Assembly (NCBI GenBank): GCA_030612495.1
Contig: JAUWNT010000053.1
Coordinates: 1 to 13,434 of the forward strand
Direction: 5' to 3'
Origin: Candidatus Aminicenantota bacterium
GTDB taxonomy: Bacteria > Acidobacteriota > Aminicenantia > UBA2199
Length of the DNA stretch: 13,434 nucleotides
Positions within the stretch are counted from its first letter, which is position 1. The number at the start of each line of letters is the position of its first letter. Of this stretch, positions 1 to 8,062 are shown piece after piece. Below the pieces are notes generated by a model, which made no database searches, was not told the DNA's origin, and saw only the letters and a list, made by a program, of their open reading frames with translations. Position numbers and translations under genes: made by a program.

Positions 1-1
1 A

Positions 2-1699
2 GTCATGATCGACAATAATCTCGATTTTGAAGTTGCGCTTTATCCATATGAACTTGTCACTTATGGGGAATCCGGACAGGTTATGCAAAACTGGATGCAG
101 TACAACCTGATAAAACTATATCTTGAAAATATGAGAAATGACCAAACGCTTATTATTTATTCAGGCCATCCCTTAGGCCTATTCCCTACAACTCCTGACG
201 CACCAAGAGTTATTTCAACAAATGGAATGTTAGTTGGGTTATACGACAATCTTGAAAGTTTTCATACAGCTGCAGCAATGGGAGTATCAAACTATGGACA
301 AATGACAGCTGGGGGCTGGATGTATATAGGTCCCCAGGGTATTGTTCATGGAACATACCTTACTCTTTTAAATGCTGGAAGATTATATCTAAAAATAGCT
401 GAAAATAAAGACATCTCTGGGGTTTTATATCTAAGTTCCGGGCTTGGAGGAATGAGCGGCGCACAGGCAAAAGCAGTTGAGATTGCAGGAGGTATAGGAG
501 TTATTGCAGAGGTAGATTTATCAAGAATTGAAACAAGATATAAACAGGGTTGGCTCTCAAAAATGTCTTCGAATCTAGATGAAATTGCCAATTGGGTAGA
601 TGAATACAGAAGATTAAAAAAACCTGTTTCAATTGCATATCATGGTAATATTGTTGACCTCTGGGAATATTGTGTTAAAAATAATATTAAAGTTGAACTT
701 GCTTCTGACCAAACTTCCTGCCATGAAGCATATACCGGAGGATATACTCCTGTTGGATACACTTACAAAGAGGGAAGAAAATTATTAAAAAATGATCCAG
801 AAAAATTTAAAAATGAGGTTAATAAATCCTTAATTAAGCAATTTAGTTTAATTCGAGAAATGAGTAAAAAAGGAACTCATTTCTGGGATTATGGAAATTC
901 CTTTTTAAAAGCAGTTTATGATGCAGGTGCAAAGGATATTGCAATTAATGTGCATAACCCTTCCGAAGGATTTACATTCCCCAGTTATGTAGAAAACATA
1001 ATGGGACCCATATGCTTTGACTATGGATATGGGCCTTTTAGGTGGGTTTGCCTTTCACGTAGACCTGAAGATCTTAGGAAAACGGATAAAGCTGCTATGG
1101 AATGTATTAACCCAAACAGAAGCTCTATAGACAGAGACAACTATGAATGGATAAAGAATGCAGAAAAGAATAAATTGGTTGTTGGAACTCAAGCAAGAAT
1201 TCTATATGCAGATGGAAACGGCAGAATTGAAATTGCTTTAAAATTCAACAAAATGGTAAGAAATGGTGAAATAGGGCCTATTATGATTGGAAGAGACCAT
1301 CACGATGTTTCAGGTACTGATTCTCCTTTTAGGGAGACAGCCAATATATATGATGGAAGCAATATAACTGCTGACATGTCTATTCACAATTTTGTTGGAG
1401 ATGCTCTAAGGGGCATGTCAATGGTTGTTCTATCAAATGGCGGTGGAGTTGGCATTGGGAAAGCTTTTAATGGAGGTTTTGGTCTTGTACTTGATGGAAA
1501 AGAATTGAAAGATAATATTATAAAATCCGCAGTTGAATGGGATGTAATAAATGGAATTTCAAGACGCTCCTGGGCAAGAAACAAACATGCATTGGAAGTC
1601 GCATCAAAATGGAATATAAATAATAAGGAGAAAGGCCATATAACCTTACCTTATTCAACAGATGAAGATTTAATTGATAAAGTTATGAAAAATCTTTAA
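2..1699 (+). CDS. hutU: Urocanate hydratase (urocanase), 5'-truncated by window edge
   Basis: Urocanase converts urocanate to imidazolonepropionate, the second step of histidine degradation, in the cytoplasm with tightly bound NAD+. Numbering from the ATG at base 5, the protein shows YGQMTAGGWMYIGPQGIVHGT (97-117), the glycine-rich NAD+ region GLGGMSGAQ (146-154), DYGNS (295-299), the active-site region around Cys337 before GPFRW, IGRDHHD (428-434) and NGGGVGIG (478-485). These match the urocanase family throughout. The frame is open to the window edge, and the alignment begins inside the family's N-terminal third. The divergent long urocanases (about 660-680 residues, as in Bacteroidetes and spirochaetes) have roughly 100 more residues before this point, so the ATG at 5 is probably internal and the real start lies outside the window. 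No other hut gene is visible. The next gene, a peptidase homologue, follows after 72 bases on the same strand. Confidence 0.95.
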   Translation, partial: VMIDNNLDFEVALYPYELVTYGESGQVMQNWMQYNLIKLYLENMRNDQTLIIYSGHPLGLFPTTPDAPRVISTNGMLVGLYDNLESFHTAAAMGVSNYGQMTAGGWMYIGPQGIVHGTYLTLLNAGRLYLKIAENKDISGVLYLSSGLGGMSGAQAKAVEIAGGIGVIAEVDLSRIETRYKQGWLSKMSSNLDEIANWVDEYRRLKKPVSIAYHGNIVDLWEYCVKNNIKVELASDQTSCHEAYTGGYTPVGYTYKEGRKLLKNDPEKFKNEVNKSLIKQFSLIREMSKKGTHFWDYGNSFLKAVYDAGAKDIAINVHNPSEGFTFPSYVENIMGPICFDYGYGPFRWVCLSRRPEDLRKTDKAAMECINPNRSSIDRDNYEWIKNAEKNKLVVGTQARILYADGNGRIEIALKFNKMVRNGEIGPIMIGRDHHDVSGTDSPFRETANIYDGSNITADMSIHNFVGDALRGMSMVVLSNGGGVGIGKAFNGGFGLVLDGKELKDNIIKSAVEWDVINGISRRSWARNKHALEVASKWNINNKEKGHITLPYSTDEDLIDKVMKNL

Positions 1700-1771
1700 A
1701 AAAATTAAAAGGCTTTTTATTAAAATTATGTGAAATTTTTTATTGAGAGTGTATAATGATTTTGAGAAAAG

Positions 1772-4147
1772 ATGAGAAATAAATTTCTATTTATTTGTAT
1801 AATATTCATTTTGGTTTCACCTATATACTCAACTGAAAGGTTAAAAAATATCATTTCTAAAAAACAATGGAATGAATTACCTCAAATATTTTCCGATAAT
1901 AGTTACACCATTTTAGAAGACTATTTTAACAAAGTTGAATGTATAAAATTTGTAGGCCATGTGTCAAAAAAAATAACTTACAGGGCAAAATTTTCTAAAT
2001 ATGGAGAGGTTGGAGTAATAATCTTTAATAAAAAAGACAAAAAATTCTCAAATTTGAGTATTACCAATCAAATAAAACCCATTTATTTTATAAATAGTTT
2101 CAAAAAATATCATGTAAATAACCTTTTATTAAAGGTTGGAGATGCAAAGATTCATCTTGAAGAGGGTTACATTTACGAATCAATTCCTTTTAACCTATTA
2201 ATGATTTATAGAGGTAAGTGGAAATTTTCTATTAAACCAAATGATGAAGAAGAGAGATTAACTTTAAAGAAAAAATACAAAAAAGATTTTTTTTCTAAAT
2301 CAAATAACAGAGGAATTTTTATTTTAGAAGATAAAAGCTTTTTAAGCAAAACAACACAACTCGGGAAAGTAACAATACTTGATAAAAAATCTCAATCACT
2401 TTTCGAAATGTATCGTCATGAATATGGAAAAAAAATAAAACAATTCAAAGAATACTGGTACTTGCCATTTTCAGAAGGATCAAACTTAATAATATTCCCA
2501 AAAGAGAGAAAATCATACTATTATTATAAATATAAAAAAAATTCTGTTCCAGACACCCAACTTACAACCTCAATTGATAATAATATGATACTAAGCTACA
2601 ATTCCGTAAAATCTCCAAAGCTATTTTTTTCATTAGAGAATGAAGTAGATAAGATTAAATTAAATCTATTTTACAATCCAAAAAATAATTTTATTTCAGG
2701 CACAATAATAATATTATACAAAGATCCCTGTTCATTAAAGGTTCTACAGCTTAAAAAAAACCTAAAACTTGCTGGAAATTTAGATAAGAAGGCAGTTGGA
2801 TTAAATATCTTCAAAAGGGGACCTATATATTTCTTACTTGGACCTGAAACAGATAAATCCGCTCTCTATTATAAGGGGTATATTAAACCAGATAATTTAT
2901 ATGATGATATCTTTAAAATGCAGGCTATAGAGTCAGAAAACATTGAAACATTGGACCTTTTCTATTATTTGTCCAGAACAGAGAATTTTTATCCAAATCC
3001 GGGAAATGAATTTTTCAAATCAGATGTTACAATTAATCTCCCCACTAATTTTAATTGTTTAATATCAGGAACCTTTACAAAAAAAATAGCTGTAAATAGA
3101 AACCTTTTTAAATATGCAAGCAAAGGTACAAAGGGTATCTCACTCATTTGTGGGGAATTTTTTCTTAAGAGCAGAATAGATTCAATAATTCCAATTAATA
3201 TTTATAGTTCTGATTTTTGCAGATATTCAAAATATGTAAATAATTCAGAAATCAAAAAAATAGCTAACTTTCTAGTTCAAAAATATGGAGACATTAATAT
3301 TTCAGAAATAAATATTTTATTTAAAAATGAGCTACATGAAGGGGGTGTTAGCAATAGAGGGTTTATAATCATAAATTTAAGTCCTAAAAGATCAGATGTT
3401 CTAGACATTAAATTTAGACACAATCCAATAACATTCAGAGATAATGTTGGAGATTACATTATTCATGAAATGTCACATCAGTGGTGGGGCGGGATAATTT
3501 CCTGGAAATCTTACAGGGATGTATGGATAACAGAAGGATTGGCTCAATTTTCAATTTTATATTATTTAAAAAATAAAATATCTGATAAAAACTTCAAAAG
3601 AATAATAAAAAAGGCAAAAAAATGGATATATAAATATAAAAATAGTGGCCCAGTGATTTACGGAACAAGAATTATAAAACTCGAAAACAACTATGAAGCT
3701 TATCAAACCATTGTTTACAATAAAAGTGCACTTATTTTCCTGATGTTATTTGACATGATTGGAGAAAAAGATTTCTTAAACAGACTCCATTCAATTCTAA
3801 ACAAATTTAAATTCAAAAGTATTTCATCAATGCAATTTATCAATCAATTCATAAATAAAGACAAGACATTATTAAAATTCTTTAAAAAATGGGTGTATTC
3901 AAGGAAATTACCTGAGATTATTTACAATATAAAAATAGATGAAAAAAATGCGGAAATATCAATTGAGCAATTGAATACAGACTTTGTTTTTCCAATTACG
4001 CTTAAGGTGAAGTCATCAAAGGAAATTTCATTTGAAAAGGTTATAGTCAAACAAAAAATAGAAAAATTTATTATAAAGAGAGATTCATCAATTAAATCAA
4101 TCAATATAATCGATCCTATTGGACCAATTAAAATAAGTAGAAGATAA
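1772..4147 (+). CDS. Secreted M1-like (gluzincin) metallopeptidase homologue
   Basis: The 791-residue product begins with a Sec signal peptide (MRNKFLFICIIFILVSPIYS), so it should be exported. The zinc site is clear: HEMSH at 565-569, then 18 residues to Glu588 in WITEGLAQF, the HEXXH-X18-E arrangement of M1 peptidases. The Tyr649 context (VYNKSALIFLML) resembles the M1 catalytic tyrosine region. The exopeptidase motif GXMEN, expected about 35-40 residues before HEXXH, appears as GGVSN (524-528), with Ser where the amine-binding Glu should be. Aminopeptidase activity is therefore doubtful, although zinc hydrolase chemistry remains possible. The first 500 residues are Lys- and aromatic-rich and I recognise no domain in them. 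The start is supported by the signal peptide; only a weak GAGAAAAG precedes it. The gene converges with the S9 peptidase gene, with 14 bases between the stops. Confidence 0.85.
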   Translation: MRNKFLFICIIFILVSPIYSTERLKNIISKKQWNELPQIFSDNSYTILEDYFNKVECIKFVGHVSKKITYRAKFSKYGEVGVIIFNKKDKKFSNLSITNQIKPIYFINSFKKYHVNNLLLKVGDAKIHLEEGYIYESIPFNLLMIYRGKWKFSIKPNDEEERLTLKKKYKKDFFSKSNNRGIFILEDKSFLSKTTQLGKVTILDKKSQSLFEMYRHEYGKKIKQFKEYWYLPFSEGSNLIIFPKERKSYYYYKYKKNSVPDTQLTTSIDNNMILSYNSVKSPKLFFSLENEVDKIKLNLFYNPKNNFISGTIIILYKDPCSLKVLQLKKNLKLAGNLDKKAVGLNIFKRGPIYFLLGPETDKSALYYKGYIKPDNLYDDIFKMQAIESENIETLDLFYYLSRTENFYPNPGNEFFKSDVTINLPTNFNCLISGTFTKKIAVNRNLFKYASKGTKGISLICGEFFLKSRIDSIIPINIYSSDFCRYSKYVNNSEIKKIANFLVQKYGDINISEINILFKNELHEGGVSNRGFIIINLSPKRSDVLDIKFRHNPITFRDNVGDYIIHEMSHQWWGGIISWKSYRDVWITEGLAQFSILYYLKNKISDKNFKRIIKKAKKWIYKYKNSGPVIYGTRIIKLENNYEAYQTIVYNKSALIFLMLFDMIGEKDFLNRLHSILNKFKFKSISSMQFINQFINKDKTLLKFFKKWVYSRKLPEIIYNIKIDEKNAEISIEQLNTDFVFPITLKVKSSKEISFEKVIVKQKIEKFIIKRDSSIKSINIIDPIGPIKISRR

Positions 4148-4161
4148 AAAATATTTTTTTG

Positions 4162-6204
4162 TTATTTAATATGCTCCTTAAACCATCCATAAACAGACTT
4201 CCACCAGAATTGTGCATTTTTTGGCTTTTGAACAAAATGGTCTTCATCAGGGAAATATAACATTTTTGATTTTACCCCTCTTCTCTGCAGAGCTGTAAAT
4301 AACATTAACCCCTGAGAAACAGGGACTCTATAATCTTTTTCTCCATGAATAATTAACATTGGTATCTTAAATTTCATAACAAAATTTGAGGGGCTAAATT
4401 TTTCATATAACTCTTTATTCTCCCAGGGGGTACCTCCATGTTCCCATTCATCAAACCACAGTTCCTCTGTAGAATAATACATACTACGAGCATCAAAAAT
4501 CCCATCATGAGAAACAAGACACTTGAAAGGATATATAAACTCATCATAATGACCAGCAATCCAATTTACCATAAACCCACCATAAGATGCTCCAGCAGCA
4601 ACGATTTTATCCTTGTCAATAAATCTATAATTTTCTACTACATATTTTTGCCCCTTAACCAGATCAATAAAAGGTGCTCCTCCCCAATCCTTTGATACTG
4701 CATCTGTAAATGCTTGGCCATATCCCCTGCTGCCATGAAAATTAATTGCAACAACAACATATCCAGGAGAGGCAAACATACTCAAATTCCACCTGAAATG
4801 GAAATCATCAGTCCAATTACCCTGAGGCCCTCCATGAATTAAAAAAACCATTGGATACTTTTTATGTTCATCAAAAAAGGGAGGTTTCAAAATAATTCCC
4901 TCTACTGGATCATTTTTAGCGCCTTTAAACTTAAATAATTCAATAGAATTCATTTTAATATCTTTTAAAGCTTCTCTATTAAAATTAGTAAGTTGAGTTA
5001 GCCTCTTTTTTCTTATATCTAATTTAAAAATTTCATCTGGATACTTTACGCTTTGATTAAAAAATAGAATATACTTTCCATTACGAGTAATAGCTAAATC
5101 AGATGAATGAACTTTATGAATTAGTTTTATATACTTACCACTTTTTATATTCAATTTATAAATTGGATGATAAACACTTTCATCCACATTGAAATATATA
5201 TATTTCCCTTTGGGAGAGAAAATTATCTCTTTTATATTGTACTTAAAATCCCTGGTTAAATTTCTTCGTGTCCGTCTCTTTAGATCATAAATTATTATGT
5301 TCTTTTTATCAGCTTCAAAACCCTCCCTTTCCATAGAAAGATATGCAAGATACCTTGTAGAAGGAGAAAAAACAGGGTTCATATCATTACCTTTATTATC
5401 TTTTGTAATATTCTCTTCCTCATTAGTGCAAAGATTTTTCAGAAATATATCATTATTGGTTGAAATAGCAACCATTTTATCAGTATTTTTCACATATACA
5501 AACATATTCATATCAGAAGAGAAGACAAAATCCTGTTTGCCTCCAAGGTCAAGAGGTGGAGTGTCATAATTACCGGGAGTCAAATCCCTAAACTCTTCTT
5601 TTGCAGTATTAGTTAAAAAAATATGGCTCCTCTTTCCATCCTTCCAATAATTCCATACTCTGAACATTAATGAATTTAACACCTTAACCTTAATACCGGA
5701 TTTTTTCTTTTTTTCTTCTCTTTCAACACTCTCTTTCAATGATTTTGCACATGGATAAACATCTTTTTGAAAAGCTATAGCTTTTTTATCAGGGCTCCAG
5801 ATGTAAGATCCCATTCCTCCAGGAATAGTTGACTTTAAAACTTTTTCAATTTTACCCGGATTAAATATATTAATTTTATATAACTGAGGTTCTCCATCTC
5901 TTGTTGATATAAATGAAACGACATTGTTTGAAATAAACTTAGGATAATTATTTTTACCCTTAGAATCCGTGAGTTTCTTTAAAAAACTTCCATTTATATC
6001 AGTATAAAAAATATTACTTGTAAAAGAATTTTTATCCAAATTAGCAGTTTTCACAGAAAAGACAACAAATTTACCATTAGGAGATATGGAAAATGATTTG
6101 AGCCTGCCAACTTCAAACATATCCTTAAATTGAATATTATGCTTATCTGGATATATAAATAAAGATAGCACAAAGATTGATAAAATGATAAAACACTTTT
6201 TCAT
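4162..6204 (-). CDS. S9-family serine peptidase (acylaminoacyl-peptidase/DPP-like), exported
   Basis: This 680-residue protein is a prolyl-oligopeptidase-family (S9C-like) enzyme that would trim peptides outside the cytoplasm. The start used here is the ATG at 6204. GGAGG lies 5 bases upstream, and the product then begins MKKCFIILSIFVLSLF, a signal peptide. The ORF extends 11 codons further upstream, but that part lacks such a ribosome site. Residues from about 30 to 400 have TolB/PD40-like beta-propeller repeats (SPNGKFVVFSV, SPKGKYIYFNV, TRNGKYILFFN). The C-terminal third is an alpha/beta hydrolase with an HGGPQGNW oxyanion segment, the nucleophile Ser540 in GASYGG, Asp624 in HGEKDYRVP and His656 in DEDHF. 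The triad is intact. With the M1 homologue and hutU next to it, the setting suggests peptide and amino-acid use. Confidence 0.93.
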   Translation of the reverse strand: MKKCFIILSIFVLSLFIYPDKHNIQFKDMFEVGRLKSFSISPNGKFVVFSVKTANLDKNSFTSNIFYTDINGSFLKKLTDSKGKNNYPKFISNNVVSFISTRDGEPQLYKINIFNPGKIEKVLKSTIPGGMGSYIWSPDKKAIAFQKDVYPCAKSLKESVEREEKKKKSGIKVKVLNSLMFRVWNYWKDGKRSHIFLTNTAKEEFRDLTPGNYDTPPLDLGGKQDFVFSSDMNMFVYVKNTDKMVAISTNNDIFLKNLCTNEEENITKDNKGNDMNPVFSPSTRYLAYLSMEREGFEADKKNIIIYDLKRRTRRNLTRDFKYNIKEIIFSPKGKYIYFNVDESVYHPIYKLNIKSGKYIKLIHKVHSSDLAITRNGKYILFFNQSVKYPDEIFKLDIRKKRLTQLTNFNREALKDIKMNSIELFKFKGAKNDPVEGIILKPPFFDEHKKYPMVFLIHGGPQGNWTDDFHFRWNLSMFASPGYVVVAINFHGSRGYGQAFTDAVSKDWGGAPFIDLVKGQKYVVENYRFIDKDKIVAAGASYGGFMVNWIAGHYDEFIYPFKCLVSHDGIFDARSMYYSTEELWFDEWEHGGTPWENKELYEKFSPSNFVMKFKIPMLIIHGEKDYRVPVSQGLMLFTALQRRGVKSKMLYFPDEDHFVQKPKNAQFWWKSVYGWFKEHIK

Positions 6205-6209
6205 TATTA

Positions 6210-6214
6210 CCTCC
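6210..6214 (-). promoter_or_regulatory. Ribosome binding site that sets the S9 peptidase start
   Basis: On the minus strand GGAGG is followed by TAATA and then ATG at 6204. The 5-base spacing is near ideal and favours the internal Met (giving a clean signal peptide) over the upstream Met at 6237. Confidence 0.8.
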
Positions 6215-6272
6215 GGAAAAAGTTTTTTTTTGAACATAAATTGAAATAAAAAAAATATTTGTAAGAAAATAT

Positions 6273-6298
6273 AAAGGAGACAGAAATCTGCCTCCTTT
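6273..6298 (-). terminator. Hairpin terminator after the lipoprotein gene
   Basis: AAAGGAG (6273-6279) pairs with CTCCTTT (6292-6298), and CAG (6281-6283) pairs with CTG (6288-6290), around a 4-base loop with one internal mismatch. On the minus strand the stem is followed by TATATTTTC. It lies 37 bases past the lipoprotein stop and before the S9 gene, so it probably separates the two transcripts. Confidence 0.6.
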
Positions 6299-6334
6299 TA
6301 TTTAAAAATCTATTTATAAAAAACTGATGCTATC

Positions 6335-7111
6335 CTATTTCGGTATATTTTTAGTCTCTTGTTCCGTTACTTCCTCTGTTTCTACAACCGCTTCTTCCTC
6401 AGCCTCTTTTGCTTTCTCAAATTCTTCAGCACTCTGTATTTTTATAATTACAAAACGGCTTTTTATAATATCTGCATCTTCTTTGATCTTTAAATTATAT
6501 TTTTTTAATACAAATACATAATCTTTTTCAGTTCCATTTTTCAATGTAACTTTAACATCAGTTTTAGAAGTTTGTGCTTCCCCTTTATATATCTCTGGAT
6601 TTTTTACAACTCCAGAAGAGAGTTTAATCAAATTCTTTTCATTCTCAATATGAATCTTCAAACTATTAATTCCTAACTGAAAATCTCTGACTTTCTGTTC
6701 TTCTTCTTTTACAACAATTTTCATCTCTTTTATTTTCTTTTTCAATTCTATCTTTTTACTTCTCCTTCTTGTCTCATCCAATTCATCTTCTAAATCCTCA
6801 AATTCATATTTTTTATCAAGGGCTATTTTAACCTGCTCCTTTCTCTGCTTCTTAAGATCCTCCAAATCTGCTAATAGCTTTGGTAATTCATATTCTTTAA
6901 TATCTGGTTCTGAAACTAAAACAATTTTATAAGACTCATACTGAATATACACTGGTTCAAGTGCCATTAAACTCATTGTATCAATATCACCTTTTTCACC
7001 ATGAAGCATTGCCTGGAAATACTTCGAAATTGTAACCTCTTCCGATTTCTGGCAAGATGTCATTACTAAAATTAAGCTGATTAATACGATTGCTAATAAA
7101 AATTTTCTCAT
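6335..7111 (-). CDS. Coiled-coil lipoprotein, function unknown
   Basis: The 258-residue product starts MRKFLLAIVLISLILVMTSC. This is a lipoprotein signal ending in a usable lipobox with Cys20 as the lipidated residue, so the protein should be anchored in the cell envelope. Residues from about 75 to 165 are extremely rich in Lys, Glu and Leu, with heptad-like spacing (KKKIKEMKIVVKEEEQKV), and predict a long coiled coil. A mixed segment follows (KTDVKVTLKNGTEKDYVFVLKKYNLK, about 180-205), then an acidic Glu/Val-rich tail. No enzyme motif is visible. AAAAGGAGG lies 7 bases before the ATG, a strong promoter lies just upstream, and a hairpin follows the stop, so the gene appears to be transcribed alone. 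A structural or periplasm-spanning role is possible but unproven. Confidence 0.8.
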   Translation of the reverse strand: MRKFLLAIVLISLILVMTSCQKSEEVTISKYFQAMLHGEKGDIDTMSLMALEPVYIQYESYKIVLVSEPDIKEYELPKLLADLEDLKKQRKEQVKIALDKKYEFEDLEDELDETRRRSKKIELKKKIKEMKIVVKEEEQKVRDFQLGINSLKIHIENEKNLIKLSSGVVKNPEIYKGEAQTSKTDVKVTLKNGTEKDYVFVLKKYNLKIKEDADIIKSRFVIIKIQSAEEFEKAKEAEEEAVVETEEVTEQETKNIPK

Positions 7112-7132
7112 ATTTTTCCTCCTTTTAAATTT

Positions 7133-7161
7133 AATATTATATCATTCATTTTTTTTGTCAA
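7133..7161 (-). promoter_or_regulatory. Probable sigma70 promoter of the lipoprotein gene
   Basis: On the minus strand a perfect TTGACA (7156-7161) is followed by TATAAT (7136-7141) with a short 14-base spacer, or by AATATT (7133-7138) at the ideal 17. The leader would be about 15-20 bases and includes the GGAGG site. The spacing ambiguity limits confidence. Confidence 0.5.
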
Positions 7162-7300
7162 ATTAAATATATTTTTTTCACACCACATTTTTGAAATAAT
7201 TTGAATTACAGAAGTTAAATTATTTTTTGCTAAATTAACAATTCTTTCAATATCTATATCCATACACTTGAATTATAGAAAATATAAAATTTAAAATCAA

Positions 7301-7318
7301 GGAAAATATACCTTTTCC
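7301..7318 (-). terminator. Possible weak terminator after the small membrane protein gene
   Basis: GGAAAA and TTTTCC form a 6-bp stem around a 6-base loop. On the minus strand the stem is followed by TTGATTTTAAATTTT. It lies 51 bases beyond the stop of the small membrane protein gene. The stem is short and AT-rich, so this is weak. Confidence 0.3.
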
Positions 7319-7369
7319 AAAGCTTTTCCTAAATAAAAAATTATAATTTCTATTAAGACTCTAAATTTC

Positions 7370-7666
7370 TTATTTAAGCTTCAAATATCTAACAAATTCC
7401 ATAAAAATAAAAAAAGAGATTGCAATTAAAACACCAACAATATTTTTGAACAATCCTGTAAAATATAGTACCAAAATAATCGTTATACATACAAATAACC
7501 TTAAAATAGTTCCATAAATCTCTTTTTTAGAAAATTTTCTGCCTTCATTTTTACTTATATTGATTTCCTCATTTAATAATAATTTTTCAAGTTGCTTTAA
7601 ATGGTTGTTTTTATTCTTCACATCTGACATGGGCTTTGATTCATTTAAAGCTTGTTTCTTTTTCAC
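7370..7666 (-). CDS. Small two-helix membrane protein, hypothetical
   Basis: I do not recognise a family. The 98-residue product has a hydrophilic, Lys/Asn/Glu-rich N-terminus (1-50) and two hydrophobic segments at about 52-70 (LRLFVCITIILVLYF) and 74-93 (NIVGVLIAISFFIFMEF). The tail is basic (VRYLKLK), so the protein is probably an inner-membrane hairpin with both ends in the cytoplasm. The start is GTG at 7666, supported by GAGG (7672-7675) 5 bases upstream. The later in-frame ATG at 7630 has no ribosome site. A good promoter lies immediately upstream on the same strand. The gene seems monocistronic, about 260 bases before the lipoprotein gene. Confidence 0.65.
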   Translation of the reverse strand: MKKKQALNESKPMSDVKNKNNHLKQLEKLLLNEEINISKNEGRKFSKKEIYGTILRLFVCITIILVLYFTGLFKNIVGVLIAISFFIFMEFVRYLKLK

Positions 7667-7988
7667 TTCAGCCTCACAGAAAGAAATGATATTATATATT
7701 ACATCTTATTTCAATAAAAATAAAAAATTATTAGAAAAACATAGAAAAGAAATTGAAAAAGAATTATTCCAGTAAATTCATTTTATTTACAATTTTTTCA
7801 CTTTAAAATGCAACATTCATTATTTGCTTGGTTAAAAAATTGAAAGTATAGGTGTTAGCGCTGGTTTTGGAAATAAGTGAGAACCAATTTTCCCGATCAA
7901 GAGGTATTAATTTTTCTATATTTGAACAAGTATCATCTAATACGAACGACATTATATTATCATAGATAGAAAAGTAATATACACCTAC
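7667..7988. other. Gap between the housekeeping-like and accessory regions, no supported gene
   Basis: The left end holds the promoter and ribosome site of the small membrane protein gene. Two short reading frames occur: bases 7686-7775 on the plus strand (29 codons, Lys/Glu-rich) and 7803-7997 on the minus strand (64 codons). Neither has a ribosome site. The second is cut off by a stop directly before its first Met and overlaps the -35 box of the next promoter, so it may be a gene remnant at most. No RNA gene or terminator is evident. Confidence 0.5.
7686..7714 (-). promoter_or_regulatory. Probable promoter of the small membrane protein gene
   Basis: On the minus strand TTGAAA (7709-7714), a 17-base spacer and TATCAT (7686-7691) each match the sigma70 consensus at 5 of 6 bases. 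Transcription would start near 7679, leaving a leader of about 13 bases that still contains the GAGG site. Confidence 0.5.
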
Positions 7989-8017
7989 TTGACACATTTA
8001 TAAATCTATCATATAAT
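7989..8017 (+). promoter_or_regulatory. Fully consensus sigma70 promoter of the three-gene operon
   Basis: TTGACA (7989-7994), exactly 17 bases, then TATAAT (8012-8017): both hexamers match the consensus perfectly. Transcription should begin near 8024, giving a leader of about 40 bases before the first ATG at 8063. Such strength normally implies repression; see the palindrome over the -10. Confidence 0.85.
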
Positions 8018-8024
8018 ATGATAG
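8006..8024. promoter_or_regulatory. Perfect palindrome over the -10 box, probable operator
   Basis: CTATCATAT-A-ATATGATAG has 9-bp arms that are exact reverse complements around one central base. It covers the whole -10 box and the expected start point, the usual place for a dimeric repressor to block transcription. A related half site, TATCATA, lies at 7958-7964 upstream of the -35. The first downstream gene encodes a winged-helix-like protein and is the natural candidate for an autorepressor (inference). Confidence 0.65.
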
Positions 8025-8062
8025 ATGAAGTTTAGAAATATTATATTTCATAAGGAGGGAAT

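Noticed and set aside
1752..1757. TATAAT just before the M1-like gene as a -10 box
   Set aside because: No acceptable -35 lies 16-18 bases upstream (TTGAGA is only 3 bases away), and it would leave a leader of about 8 bases. Read-through from hutU is as likely.
4148..4161. A-run/T-run between the convergent peptidase genes as a bidirectional terminator
   Set aside because: AAAAAATATTTTTTT has no GC stem and almost no loop, too weak to support.
7686..7775. 29-codon Lys/Glu-rich reading frame on the plus strand
   Set aside because: It has only a weak AGAAAG upstream and overlaps the promoter of the minus-strand membrane protein gene. The composition is what AT-rich DNA gives by chance.
7803..7997. 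64-codon minus-strand reading frame with fairly protein-like composition
   Set aside because: It has no ribosome site, a stop codon lies directly before its first Met, and it overlaps the -35 box of the strong plus-strand promoter. It is at most a remnant.
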